From the NCBI RefSeq assembly GCF_003940805.1, contig NZ_CP034328.1, positions 3,720,001 to 3,784,000 on the forward strand: 64,000 nt of DNA, in the 5' to 3' direction. This DNA comes from Tabrizicola piscis. Lineage in GTDB: Bacteria; Pseudomonadota; Alphaproteobacteria; Rhodobacterales; Rhodobacteraceae. A model generated the notes under the pieces. It saw nothing but the letters and a program-made list of their open reading frames with translations. It did not search any database and was not told the DNA's origin. The position numbers and the translations under genes are program-made. Shown in pieces: positions 19,158-30,852 of the stretch (positions are counted from its first letter, which is position 1; each line of letters opens with the position of its first letter).

Positions 19158-19877
19158 TCAGTCGTCCTGCCCGATGCGGCGCAGATCGACGCCCTTGATA
19201 TGCAGCCATGCCGCTTTGGCCAGCCCGTAGGGCAGGGCGGCAAAGCAGCTTAGCCAGCCAAGGGCATAGCCTGACACCTGAATGGCCCCGGTCGCCGCAG
19301 GCCCCGGCGGCGCGGGCAGAGCGGTTGCTGGTGCCGGTCGGGCAGCAGGCCCACCCTCCAGATCACTGCGGATCGCGGACAGCGGGTCATCGCCGGGCTG
19401 CATCGGCTCGGCCAGCACCACGGGTTCCGGGTTGGCAGGTGGGGCAGAAAGCGGGTCCGGCACAGGGGCGGGGGAAAGGGGCGCAGCTTTGCCCGGCCAA
19501 AGATGCGGCTCGATCTCGGCCACCAACGCATTGCCGCGTTTCACGTCGGGGTCAGCCGTGGCGCTCGCATGCGACAGGATGGCCGCCCCATTCTTGATCC
19601 AGGCGGCGACCCGCAGATGCGACGGCACAAAGCGCGCCGCGCGGCCAAGCTTTTCTTCGGGGATGCGCCCAGCCCCGTTCTTGACGTTGACCGCCACCCG
19701 CCGCGCCGTCCGCGCCACCCAGGCATGCAGCGGCGCCACCCCTTCGCGCGACAGGTGCAGGCTCGCACTGCCAAAGGCGCGCAGGTTAAAGGGGGGGCGC
19801 TGGTCGCCCTCGGCCCAGATCTTCGGGCGTGGCTTCTCCTTGGGTTCAGACCGACGACGCAGGGGATCAGAGGCCAT
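19158..19877 (-). CDS. Hypothetical protein with C-terminal membrane segment
   Basis: A 239-residue protein I do not recognise. Residues 1-95 are basic and look folded (NLRAFGSASLHLSREGV, VAPLHAWVARTARRVAVNV). Residues 120-200 are proline- and alanine-rich linker. One hydrophobic segment lies near residues 203-225 (LGWLSCFAALPYGLAKAAWLHI), and the end is charged. It may be a tail-anchored cytoplasmic protein. The start at 19877 follows a GGCGAG; the frame is open 41 codons further upstream. It converges on the hydrolase gene with a 9-base gap. Confidence 0.6.
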   Translation of the reverse strand: MASDPLRRRSEPKEKPRPKIWAEGDQRPPFNLRAFGSASLHLSREGVAPLHAWVARTARRVAVNVKNGAGRIPEEKLGRAARFVPSHLRVAAWIKNGAAILSHASATADPDVKRGNALVAEIEPHLWPGKAAPLSPAPVPDPLSAPPANPEPVVLAEPMQPGDDPLSAIRSDLEGGPAARPAPATALPAPPGPAATGAIQVSGYALGWLSCFAALPYGLAKAAWLHIKGVDLRRIGQDD

Positions 19878-20009
19878 GATGCACTCGCCGTAAGGTTGCG
19901 CTGCGCCAAAAGTAGCCCGGCGACGCCCCCGCCGCAACTGCACTGCGACAAGGTTAACGGTTAGTAAACGGTGCTGATCCCTGTCAGTGATATCAGGCAC
20001 TTGCGCCTA

Positions 20010-20026
20010 TGTCCCTGCCCGGGACA
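20010..20026. repeat. TGTCCC-tgccc-GGGACA inverted repeat, copy 1
   Basis: A 6-bp inverted repeat with loop tgccc lies 48 bases beyond the glnA stop, beyond its terminator. The same sequence recurs at the glcB stop (47324-47342). The shared loop as well as the stem suggests a dispersed element. Confidence 0.45.
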
Positions 20027-20032
20027 CCAAGC

Positions 20033-20058
20033 AAAAGGGCGCCCGAAGGCGCCCTTTT
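20033..20058 (-). terminator. Terminator of glnA
   Basis: A perfect 11-bp stem (AAAAGGGCGCC / GGCGCCCTTTT) with a CGAA loop ends 17 bases beyond the glnA stop. The terminal T run makes it a strong intrinsic terminator that could work in both directions. Confidence 0.85.
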
Positions 20059-20074
20059 CAGTCTTTGGCTGCGA

Positions 20075-21484
20075 TCAGCAGCTATAGTACATCTGATACT
20101 CGATCGGGTGCGGCGTATGCTCATAGGCATAAACCTCTTCCCACTTCAGCGCGATGTAGCCTTCCAGCTGATCCTTGGTGAACACCTCACCGGCGAGCAG
20201 GAAGTCATGATCCTTCTCCAGCTCCTCCAGCGCCTCGCGCAGCGAACCGCAGACGGTCGGGATCTCGGCCAGTTCTTCCGGCGGCAGATCGTAAAGGTCC
20301 TTGTCCGAAGCCGGACCCGGGTCGATCTTGTTCTTGATGCCGTCCAGACCAGCCATCAGCAGCGCCGCGAAAGCCAGATAGGGGTTTGCAGCCGGATCGG
20401 GGAAACGCGCCTCAACCCGCTTGGCCTTCGGCGATTCCGTCCACGGAATACGAACGCAACCCGACCGGTTGCGGGCCGAATACGCGCGCAGGACCGGGGC
20501 TTCAAAGCCGGGGATCAGACGCTTGTAGCTGTTGGTCGACGGGTTGGTCAGCGCGTTCAGCGCCTTCGCGTGCTTCAGGATGCCGCCGATGAAGTACAGC
20601 GCCTCCTGCGACAGGTCGGCATACTTGTCGCCCGCGAACAGCGGCTTGCCGCCCTTCCAGATCGACATGTTGACGTGCATCCCCGACCCGTTGTCGCCCT
20701 TCATGGGCTTGGGCATGAAAGTCACGGTCTTGCCATAGGCGTGGGCCACGTTGTGGATCACGTACTTGTACTTCTGGATGTTGTCGGCCTGCTCGACCAG
20801 CCCGCCAAAGATCATCCCGAGTTCGTGCTGGCAGGTCGCAACCTCGTGGTGGTGCTTGTCGACGCGGATACCCATCCGTTTCATCGTGGACAGCATCTCG
20901 CCGCGGATGTCCTGGGCTTCGTCCACCGGGTTGACCGGGAAATAGCCGCCCTTGTGGCCCGCGCGGTGGCCGTAGTTGCCGCCTTCGGTCACGGTGTCGG
21001 TGTTCCAGGCAGCCGCCTCGGCGTCGATCTCATAGGCCACCTTGCGAGGGGTGACCGAGTAGCGCACGTCGTCGAACAGGAAGAATTCCGCTTCCGGCCC
21101 GAAGTAGGCCGCATCGCCCACGCCCGAGGACTTGAGGTAGGCTTCCGCCTTCAGCGCGGTCTGGCGCGGGCAGCGGCTGTAAGCCTCACCGGTATCAGGC
21201 TCCACCACGACGCAATGCACGCACATGGTCTTTTCGGCGTAGAACGGGTCGATGTAGACCGAAGCCGGATCGGGGATCAGCTTCATGTCCGACTGGTCAA
21301 TCGACTTCCAGCCCGCGATCGACGAGCCGTCGAACATGAAGCCTTCCTCGAAGAAATCCTCATCGACCAGGTCGGCCACCAGCGTCACATGCTGCAGCTT
21401 GCCCTTGGGGTCGGTAAAACGAATGTCGACATATTCGACCTCTTCGTCCTTCATCAGTTTCAGAGCCTTGGCAACGGCGCTCAT
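20075..21484 (-). CDS. glnA: Glutamine synthetase, type I
   Basis: A 469-residue dodecameric enzyme that makes glutamine from glutamate, ammonia and ATP. Visible motifs are FDGSSIAGW, the ATP site [16 protein letters not shown], the catalytic flap [17 protein letters not shown] and the adenylylation site [10 protein letters not shown], whose Tyr would be modified by GlnE. Length and the adenylylation site mark the GSI-beta type. It lies 48 bases after glnB on the same strand, the usual glnBA operon, and ends in a strong terminator. Confidence 0.98.
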   Translation of the reverse strand: MSAVAKALKLMKDEEVEYVDIRFTDPKGKLQHVTLVADLVDEDFFEEGFMFDGSSIAGWKSIDQSDMKLIPDPASVYIDPFYAEKTMCVHCVVVEPDTGEAYSRCPRQTALKAEAYLKSSGVGDAAYFGPEAEFFLFDDVRYSVTPRKVAYEIDAEAAAWNTDTVTEGGNYGHRAGHKGGYFPVNPVDEAQDIRGEMLSTMKRMGIRVDKHHHEVATCQHELGMIFGGLVEQADNIQKYKYVIHNVAHAYGKTVTFMPKPMKGDNGSGMHVNMSIWKGGKPLFAGDKYADLSQEALYFIGGILKHAKALNALTNPSTNSYKRLIPGFEAPVLRAYSARNRSGCVRIPWTESPKAKRVEARFPDPAANPYLAFAALLMAGLDGIKNKIDPGPASDKDLYDLPPEELAEIPTVCGSLREALEELEKDHDFLLAGEVFTKDQLEGYIALKWEEVYAYEHTPHPIEYQMYYSC

Positions 21485-21532
21485 CTGACTGCCTTTCAGT
21501 TTGGGGTTGAGGGAACGGCCGATAAGGCCAGT

Positions 21533-23928
<2,396 letters not shown>

Positions 23929-23932
<4 letters not shown>

Positions 23933-25035
23933 CGCGTCATCGACCAGAGGCCAAAGGCTGCGGCCACCACGAAGACGGTGCCTGCGCCGATGATGTAGCC
24001 CATGTTGCTGGCAACCGCGCCTTGTGTCTGCGGCCTTGCGCCCGGCGCAGATGCGGGTTCGGCAACCGGGTCAAGCTCACCCGCTTCGCCCTTGCGGATC
24101 ACCTCCAGCCAGTCGGCGGCGGTGGCGATGCGGTCCTTGGACAGCACCCGCACCGCCTTGTCGATCGACGCAAGGAACCCCGGCGGATAGCCCGGAAACC
24201 GGCCGTCGAGCGGCTCATACGGGTCAGGCGATCCTTCGGCCACAAGGGCCAGACGGCGCTGGCTTTCCGGCGGGGCCTTGCCGGTGATGACGTGGTAGAA
24301 CGTGGCCCCAAGGGCATAGAGGTCGCTCGACGGGCTTTGTTCGGCCCCGGTCAGGTAGAACTCCTGCGGGGAATAGCCGTCCTTGACCACGCGCCGTCCG
24401 GTCAGCACCCGCGTCGCCTGCGCGCCCTGTTCGCTGGCGGCACCGAAGTCGATCAGCACCGGATTGCCCGTAGTGTCGATCAGGATGTTGTCGGGCGAGA
24501 TGTCGCGGTGCAGGATGCCGGCCTGATGGATGAACTCGACCGCGCTGAGCATTTTCTTCAGCATCTCGACAATCTCATCCGGCGTGAAGGCCTGATCGGT
24601 CGACTCCAGCACGTCATGCAGGTCTTTGCCGTTGATGTAGTCGATGGCCATGTAGGCGGTGTCGTTATCCTCAAACACCTGATGCACGCCCACGATATTG
24701 GGGTGGACAAGCCGCGCCAGGCTGCGGGCTTCTTCGACGAAACTGCTGACGAAGCTGCGAAAATCAACCTGATGCTTGCGCGATCGGGCCCGGACGATCG
24801 ACGTGCTGCGGCGGCAGAGCGCGTTCGGGAAGCATTCCTTGATGACGACCGTCCGTTCCAGCGAATCCTTGGCAAGGTAGGTGATCCCGAACCCGCCCGA
24901 GTTCAGGAACCCAAGGATCGTGTATTGCCCGCCGAGAAGCTGCGTGCCCTCTTTCAGGTCATCGCCAAAGCCGTCGAGATCGGCGTTTGAGGGCTCTTCC
25001 TCAAGGGTGGGGTCTGTCTGGGTCGGGCCGGGCAT
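23929..25035 (-). CDS. Serine/threonine protein kinase with C-terminal membrane anchor
   Basis: A 367-residue Hanks-type kinase. The glycine loop is FLNSGGFGITYLAKD near residue 42, the ATP Lys is in VVIKECFP, the catalytic loop is LHRDISPDNIL near residue 155 and DFG is in LIDFGAA. The ISPDN variant of KPxN and the IKE-F segment resemble FHA/T6SS-type and related bacterial kinases. A linker rich in Ala/Pro leads to one C-terminal helix (about residues 342-362), so the kinase domain faces the cytoplasm. No partner phosphatase or FHA protein is adjacent. The start at 25035 follows a GGAAG. Confidence 0.92.
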
Positions 25036-25524
25036 CGTTTGAACTTCCAGTCTGGTACCGTCACGCGCAACAGGCAGATCAGCCCCCGGGCCAACCCACC
25101 GCCGCTTTGAATAACTGTAATCTGCCTGCCACAATCTTAGATAGCGTGAACAGGCAAGACTTTATGTGGAATCAAGCTTGTCACTTCTTCTGGTGCAGGT
25201 CAGCGGAAATCTTGGTCCGGCAGCGGGCGGGCATCACGCCGGATCTGTCAGGGAAGGCCACCGGCCGAAGCAAGATTTTTCCCACATCACGGTGGTCAGC
25301 CTTGGCGTTCAACCATAACATAATGATGTTATTGTATAAAACGGAAATGCGGTGATACTGGTCGATCCGAAATGTCGCCGACCATGCTGCACCTGCACTG
25401 TGGCAAGAAAGACAACATTTGCAGGGGGATGGCGGTAAATCCTCCCTCAGCTTGCACGGTCGTGCCCGGCCAACGGTTCCCGCAGGGCGCGAATGGGCGG
25501 CAAGGCGGACGATTCGCCCCCGGC
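25036..25524. other. 489-base gap, AT-richer, with one palindrome and no convincing gene
   Basis: The gap between the kinase and the CRTAC1-type gene is clearly richer in A and T around 25120-25380 than its surroundings. It contains an 18-base inverted repeat described separately. A minus-strand frame over 25181-25540 has no recognisable domain, no ribosome binding site and unusual composition; I do not accept it. A small RNA or a decayed gene could be here. Confidence 0.5.
25315..25332. promoter_or_regulatory. ATAACAT-aatg-ATGTTAT operator-like palindrome
   Basis: Two perfect 7-base arms separated by 4 bases in an AT-rich stretch, followed by TTGTATAAAA. The size and spacing fit a dimeric regulator site. 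It lies about 280 bases upstream of the kinase start and within the gap downstream of the CRTAC1-type gene. The regulator is unknown. Confidence 0.35.
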
Positions 25525-27090
25525 TCAGCCGGGTTGCCAAGCCTTCGGCGGCTGGTCCGGTTGCAGGATCTGGAAGGTCCCCGCGTCCAGCATTTGCCAG
25601 TCGCCCTCCCGTCCATCCGGCCAGATCACCCGCAGCTCGGCGGTTGCCGCCGCCCCGAGGCCGAAGTGCAGCCAGCCGACCGATCCGCTGACATGCCCAC
25701 CGCCCGAGGTGATCTCGTGCCGTTCGACCGTTTCGCCCCGGCGGATCTCAATGACGGACCCGATGGCATCGCGGTTCGGTCCGGGCTGCTGCAAGCGCAG
25801 TTGCAACCAACCGCCCTGCAACGCCGCCTCTGATCGCCAAATTTGGGCCGATGTCCAGCGGTTCACGACCACGATGTCCAGCAGCCCATCAAGGTTGAAA
25901 TCCACAACCTGCCCCCCGCGTGAGATGGCAAGGCTGGCAACCCCCGCGCGGTCCCCCGCCTCGACAAAAGTGCCGTCAGCCGTTTGCAGAAGGAGGTTGT
26001 TGGGATCCTGCGCGGCGAAATCCGGCATTTCGGCCACGTTCCCTTTGGCCACGAACAGGTCCAGCAGACTGTCGTTGTTCACATCGGCAAACTGCGGGTG
26101 CCAGGCGGTCGAGGGCCTCAGGTCCGCTCCGGTATAGGGCCGGTGCGCGGTGGCCCCTTTGGGAAATGCCACATCGGCATAATCCGGCAGGCCAAGGGTG
26201 GGGTCCTTCAGGACCTGCAGCTTGTTGTCGGCCATGCTGGTCAGGTAGTAATCGGGGTAGCCGTCCAGCGTCACATCGGCACTGGCGATGCCCATCCCCC
26301 AGATGCGCAGGCGCTTCCAGCCTTCGGCCTCGGTGAACAGGCGCGGCGGCTGGCCGGGGTCAAGGTGCCAAAGCTGCTCCTGCCCGCCCTTGTAGTATTC
26401 GCGGTCATTCGAGACGCGCAGCGACGGCTGCCCTGACCGGTTCCAGTCAGTGAACAGCATCGACAAGGCGCAGAAGGATGGGGTCAGGGGCAGGGGGGGC
26501 GCAAAGCCCTTGCCCTCGGGTCCCGGGCGGTGCAGCCAGTTGTCGGTGCAGGATCCCCAAGGGAAGGCCTCTTCCTTGCGGTCGACGTAGTTGCCGACTG
26601 CCAGCGTCGGCCAGTCCTGACCCCGTTCCCAGATCGCCGCAAAGGCCGTGGACCAGGCGTCACCGCCGTCAAAACTCCACTGCGCTGTCGCATCCTCGAA
26701 CTTACAGGCGCCAAGGCCGCGCAGAAGGCGGTTTTCGCCAAGGCGCAGCACGACAAGGTCCATCACCCCGTCGCTGTCGATATCCAGCGGATAGGCCCCC
26801 AGAACCGCATCAAGGCTGACGGCATCGGTCTTCTCGAACGCCAAGGCCCCGCCTTGCGGGCTGCGGTTCAGGTACAGCGCCGAAGGCCCGGCGCCGCCCG
26901 ACAGGAAAAGCTCGGGGAACCCGTCGCCGGAGCAATCGAAGGTCGCAGCCCCGCCGCCGACCATGTATTCCCATTCCCCCTCATAGACCGTGTCGATGCC
27001 GCTGGTCGCGGTTTCCTCGACAAAGGCGGGGATGACGGGGTCGGCGACGGCAGGGGTCGCGGCAAGGGCTGCCAGCAGAACAAGGCGCAT
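25525..27090 (-). CDS. CRTAC1-type exported FG-GAP/ASPIC protein
   Basis: A 521-residue secreted protein. It has a signal peptide at residues 1-16. Five FG-GAP/VCBS calcium-binding repeats carry D-x-D/N-x-D-G type loops (FDCSGDGFPELFLSGG, DIDSDGVMDLVV, DVTLDGYPDYYL, DVNNDSLLDLFV, DFNLDGLLDIVV), and a C-terminal UnbV/ASPIC domain follows (GSVIEIRRGE, HFGLG, VIWPDGREGDW). It should form a beta-propeller outside the cytoplasm. It starts 5 bases after the stop of the haloperoxidase gene, so the two are co-expressed. The function is not established. Confidence 0.88.
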   Translation of the reverse strand: MRLVLLAALAATPAVADPVIPAFVEETATSGIDTVYEGEWEYMVGGGAATFDCSGDGFPELFLSGGAGPSALYLNRSPQGGALAFEKTDAVSLDAVLGAYPLDIDSDGVMDLVVLRLGENRLLRGLGACKFEDATAQWSFDGGDAWSTAFAAIWERGQDWPTLAVGNYVDRKEEAFPWGSCTDNWLHRPGPEGKGFAPPLPLTPSFCALSMLFTDWNRSGQPSLRVSNDREYYKGGQEQLWHLDPGQPPRLFTEAEGWKRLRIWGMGIASADVTLDGYPDYYLTSMADNKLQVLKDPTLGLPDYADVAFPKGATAHRPYTGADLRPSTAWHPQFADVNNDSLLDLFVAKGNVAEMPDFAAQDPNNLLLQTADGTFVEAGDRAGVASLAISRGGQVVDFNLDGLLDIVVVNRWTSAQIWRSEAALQGGWLQLRLQQPGPNRDAIGSVIEIRRGETVERHEITSGGGHVSGSVGWLHFGLGAAATAELRVIWPDGREGDWQMLDAGTFQILQPDQPPKAWQPG

Positions 27091-27095
27091 ATGGG

Positions 27096-28403
27096 TCAGG
27101 TCCTTGTCTTCAGGGCGATGGTATAGGCCCCGACGCAGCGGCCTTGGGTCAGCCCCTCTTCCACGGCAAAGCGGTAGTGGATGCCGCCGTAAAGCCTTGA
27201 AAGCCCTGCATCATCCGCCGCTTCCCAGAAGCTGGCAAAGCTGCGGATCGGCAGGTTTTCGGGTTCATGCGTCGGGTCGTCGAAGGCAAAGTTGTCGCCA
27301 AAGGCATGGGTCAGGACGGTTGCCGCCGCCCCGGATACCGTGCTGTGGCCCGATGGGTATTCGGGGAAGGGGGGTGTGATCAGGAAGGTTTCCCATTTCG
27401 GGTCGATATGGCGGCGGATAAAGGTCACCGGGCGCAACAGGTTGAATTCATACTTCGCCGCCCAGCACCCGATGAAGGCATCGGCCATCGCCACGCCAAG
27501 CAGGGCCATCACCTCGGTCACCCGGTCGGCGGGCAGGGCGTCACGCTCGGCCAGTTCCACGGCGATGCTGATCCAGTGGCCGGGTGGGGTCGACGACAGC
27601 ATCGGATCATCCGACCAGAACCGGGCCGACAGCTTCTGGTCATCGGTCAGGGAATTGCCGACGTCGTAGACCTCTTTCGCGGCCTTATAGAAGGCGGACG
27701 CGGGGTCGTCACTATAGGCGGGCGGGGCGGGGATGGCGCAGGCGGTGCCAGACGGCATTGCGAAGGTGCGGTTCATGCCCCAGTTCGGCAGGAGCGGGGC
27801 CTGTTGCTGGCGGATCGCGCTGGTGGGCACCCAGTCCTGCGGATTGGTGCCGGGGGTGAAGGTCTGCGGAAAGCCCATGTTTTCCACGACCGCCCCACCA
27901 TCGTCCAGCGACCAGGCAAGGATATGGGCTGCCACGGCCTGCCCGTGCGCGATGCTGCGGTCGGCGACGTCCGGGGCGATCCCGTCCATGGCCTTCTTGC
28001 CCAGTTGTTCGCCCAGCTTGCCCATCGCCCGCTGGCCCGTGGGGCCGGTATTGGCAAAGAACACCTGCGCCGACGCCGACAGGGCCGCCTGCAGCACGCA
28101 AGCCTCGTCATGTGGCCCTGCAGCGCGGGGTGGGGGCGGGGTCAACCCGTTCAACTGCCCCGCCAGCGACACCAACGCCGGATTGCCGGTTGCCAGCGCT
28201 TCATGCGCGGCGACCCCGATATAGGCGAAGGCGCGGCTGGCGACGGGGGGCGAATAGGTGGCGGTATGGCGGACCAGTTCCAGCACCAGCCGGTACCATG
28301 TGGTGACCATGTCCCGCTCGATCTCTTGGCGGTCGGCAGCCCAGAGCGGACGCGCGGCCAGCGCGAAGGGCAAGGCAAGCAGATGGCGGCGGTGCAGGTG
28401 CAT
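27096..28403 (-). CDS. Vanadium-dependent haloperoxidase family protein (PAP2 fold), exported
   Basis: A 435-residue protein with a twin-arginine-like signal (HRRHLLALPFALAARPLWA). The C-terminal half has the vanadate/phosphate site: Arg in NLLRPVTFIR, PSGHST with the Ser-Gly-His, and the Arg-His region LYGGIHYRFA. Family members halogenate organic substrates with peroxide or act as acid phosphatases; which applies here cannot be decided by reading. It is the first gene of a two-gene unit with the CRTAC1-type protein. A G-rich box lies before the ATG at 28403. Confidence 0.88.
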   Translation of the reverse strand: MHLHRRHLLALPFALAARPLWAADRQEIERDMVTTWYRLVLELVRHTATYSPPVASRAFAYIGVAAHEALATGNPALVSLAGQLNGLTPPPPRAAGPHDEACVLQAALSASAQVFFANTGPTGQRAMGKLGEQLGKKAMDGIAPDVADRSIAHGQAVAAHILAWSLDDGGAVVENMGFPQTFTPGTNPQDWVPTSAIRQQQAPLLPNWGMNRTFAMPSGTACAIPAPPAYSDDPASAFYKAAKEVYDVGNSLTDDQKLSARFWSDDPMLSSTPPGHWISIAVELAERDALPADRVTEVMALLGVAMADAFIGCWAAKYEFNLLRPVTFIRRHIDPKWETFLITPPFPEYPSGHSTVSGAAATVLTHAFGDNFAFDDPTHEPENLPIRSFASFWEAADDAGLSRLYGGIHYRFAVEEGLTQGRCVGAYTIALKTRT

Positions 28404-28476
28404 CGGATGGACCCCTCCCCAAGGCTGGCAAGGTTATGCCAAGCCGATGGCCCCCCGGCAAGTCACGTTGTCAGCG

Positions 28477-29850
28477 CTAACCGCGCCCCGTGAGCCAGTT
28501 CCCGATGGCCCCAAGGCGCGATGGCCCTGCGCCGGGCCGCGCCTCCTGCCGGTCGGCGGCGTTCAACAGCGCATACATGCCGGTGACCCCCAGCCAGCGC
28601 AGCGGTTCCGGCTCCCACGGGCGGACGCGGCGGTTGACCCATGGCAGATGCACAAGGTCCGTCTCGCGGCCCAGCACCAGATCCGCCAGCGTTCTGCCCG
28701 CAAGGTTCGAGGTGGAGACCCCCACCCCGACATAGCCCCCGGCCCAGCCGAGGCCGGTGGCGGGGTCCAGCCCGACCGTCGCGCACCAGTCGCGCGGGAC
28801 GCCCAGCACGCCACACCACGCATGGTCGATCTTTGCCTTGGCCGCCGCCGGGAAATGCTGGTGCAGGATCGCGGTCAGCCGCCGGATCGTCTCGTCGTCC
28901 GGGGCGCCGTTGGTATCAAGGTTCGACCCAAACCGATACGGCACCCCCCGGGCGCCCACGGTGATCCGGCCTTCGCGCGTCCGCTGGCAATAGCAATAAG
29001 CATTGGCGAAATCGCCCACGATCTCATGCCCTTGCCAGCCGATCTGCGCCCAGACTTCATCGGACAAAGGCTCGGTCGCGATCTGGGCCGAATTCAGCGG
29101 CAGCCAGTCGCGCTTCAGGCCCGGCAGGCCGGCGGTAAAGCCTTCGGTGCAGCGCAGGATCACCGGCGCGCGCACAAGGCCGCGGTCCGTCGTGACAAGG
29201 CCCTTTTCATAGGCCGTCACTGCCGTCCCTTCGACCAGCCGCACCCCCATGCGTTCCACCACGGCGGCAAGGCCCCGCACCAGTTTCGCCGGCTGGACCC
29301 GGGCCACATTGGTCACCACCATGGCCCCCAGCGCGCCGGGAATGTGGATGCGGTCGGCCAGGTCTGCCGCGCCCATTTCGAAAACCCGGGTCTCCTCGCC
29401 CCAGTGCCGGCGATGCGCCACCTCGGCCCGCAGCCGCCCAACCTGTGCCGGGCGGGTGGCCACCATCAATTCGTCGGTGCGCAGGATGTCGGCATCAATC
29501 CCTTCGGCTTCGGCCACGCGGATCACCTCATCCACCGTGCCGTTCATCGCCTCGACCATCGCGCGGACGGCGTGTTCCGACGCTGTGCGCAGATAGCGCG
29601 CATGGTTCCAGGCAAAGCCGCCCGTCAGCCAGCCCCCGTTGCGCCCCGAGGCGCCGAAGCCCGCAAACTCCTTTTCCAGCACCAGCACATCCAGCCCGGG
29701 ATTGGCGCGCTTCAGGTAGTAGGCCGCCCAAAGGCCGCTATACCCGGCACCGATGATGGCGACATCCGCAGTGGCGTCGCCCGAAAGCGGCGCACGACGA
29801 TAGGGCATCCCGATATCGCCGTACCAGAAAGAGACGTCACCGATCTTCAT
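28477..29850 (-). CDS. FAD-dependent oxidoreductase (DAO family)
   Basis: A 457-residue flavoprotein of the D-amino-acid/glycine oxidase family, similar in layout to gamma-glutamylputrescine oxidases. The Rossmann motif VAIIGAGYSGLWAAYYL is near residue 30, the FAD loop GFGASGRNGGWLTGG follows, and the C-terminal FAD site GLGWAGGYVGVGVSTSN is intact. The N-terminal tail with SFWYGDIG is typical of such amine oxidases. The substrate is probably a small amine or amino acid. The gene appears monocistronic, between the haloperoxidase unit and the divergent SDR gene. Confidence 0.9.
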   Translation of the reverse strand: MKIGDVSFWYGDIGMPYRRAPLSGDATADVAIIGAGYSGLWAAYYLKRANPGLDVLVLEKEFAGFGASGRNGGWLTGGFAWNHARYLRTASEHAVRAMVEAMNGTVDEVIRVAEAEGIDADILRTDELMVATRPAQVGRLRAEVAHRRHWGEETRVFEMGAADLADRIHIPGALGAMVVTNVARVQPAKLVRGLAAVVERMGVRLVEGTAVTAYEKGLVTTDRGLVRAPVILRCTEGFTAGLPGLKRDWLPLNSAQIATEPLSDEVWAQIGWQGHEIVGDFANAYCYCQRTREGRITVGARGVPYRFGSNLDTNGAPDDETIRRLTAILHQHFPAAAKAKIDHAWCGVLGVPRDWCATVGLDPATGLGWAGGYVGVGVSTSNLAGRTLADLVLGRETDLVHLPWVNRRVRPWEPEPLRWLGVTGMYALLNAADRQEARPGAGPSRLGAIGNWLTGRG

Positions 29851-30102
29851 TCCGCAACTGCCCCCGCACCTGCCGCGCCAAAGCCCCAGTCATTGCCGCT
29901 TCTTGCGCCCCGGAGGGCTTGGGCAATTGGTAGGCCCTGTCGGACCTTGCCCGCAAGCTGTTTCAGCCGCTGCGATCTTCAGGGCCGGGTGCTGGCTTGC
30001 AGCACAATTGGCCTGTGGAAGGGCGGCGCTTCCGTGCTACCCGTCACGCATATCGGACAGGCACGAACCTGCCCCCAGTCACCCGCGAGGAGGAACAGCG
30101 CA

Positions 30103-30801
30103 ATGACCCAGAAGGTTTGTCTTGTCACCGGTGCCGGTCGCGGCATCGGTGCCGCCATCGCGCGGGAAATGCATTTGCGCGGCTATGCGCTGGTGCTGAT
30201 GTCACCGTCGGAAAACTGCGAACGGCTTGCCGCCGAACTGGGCGGCGTGGCCCACCGCGGCGTTGTGCAGAACCCCGACGACCTGAAGGCGCTTGTCGAT
30301 CTTGCCATGGCGACCCACGGCCGGATCGACGCAGTGTTGAACCACACCGGCCACCCGCCAAAGGGCGATCTGCTGGCGATCCCGGACGAAAACTGGGACC
30401 TTGCCCATGACATGATCGTCAAGCCCGTGCTCCGCATGGCCCGCCTTGTCACCCCGATCATGGAGGCGCAGGGCGCAGGCGCGATCGTCAATGTCACGAC
30501 CTACGCGAGCTTTGAGCCCTCGCTCTGGTTCCCGGCATCCTGCGTCTATCGGGCGGGGGTGTCGTCCTTCACCAAACTTTATGCCGACCGCTACGGTGCG
30601 CAGAACATCCGGATGAACTGCCTTGCACCGGGGTTCACCGACAGTCTGGACGTCGGGAAGTATGGCGATCTGACCGCCCTGAAGCGCATCGCGCGGGTGG
30701 AAGAACAGGCCAAGGCCGCGGCCTTCCTTCTGACCGACGACAGCAGCTATGTCACTGGCCAGACGCTGGTGGTCGATGGTGGTCTGACCCGCCACGTCTA
30801 G
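30103..30801 (+). CDS. Short-chain dehydrogenase/reductase-like protein lacking the catalytic Lys
   Basis: A 232-residue protein with the SDR fold. The NAD(P) motif TGAGRGIGAAIA is intact and the C-terminal LVVDGG is typical. The active site is altered. The normal YxxxK reads YRAGV, and the NNAG motif reads NHTG. The protein may still bind cofactor but is unlikely to work by the usual mechanism. AGGAGG precedes the ATG at 30103. The 252-base gap upstream, shared with the divergent oxidase gene, shows no further gene. Confidence 0.9.
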   Translation: MTQKVCLVTGAGRGIGAAIAREMHLRGYALVLMSPSENCERLAAELGGVAHRGVVQNPDDLKALVDLAMATHGRIDAVLNHTGHPPKGDLLAIPDENWDLAHDMIVKPVLRMARLVTPIMEAQGAGAIVNVTTYASFEPSLWFPASCVYRAGVSSFTKLYADRYGAQNIRMNCLAPGFTDSLDVGKYGDLTALKRIARVEEQAKAAAFLLTDDSSYVTGQTLVVDGGLTRHV

Positions 30802-30852
30802 CCGCCGGGAGGTGGCGGCAGATGACCTGCGGATCGACAGTCGGAGGGCAAT

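Noticed and set aside
25181..25540. 119-codon minus-strand frame in the kinase/CRTAC1 gap
   Set aside because: No ribosome binding site, mixed composition and no domain. The stretch over the AT-rich palindrome does not look like coding sequence.
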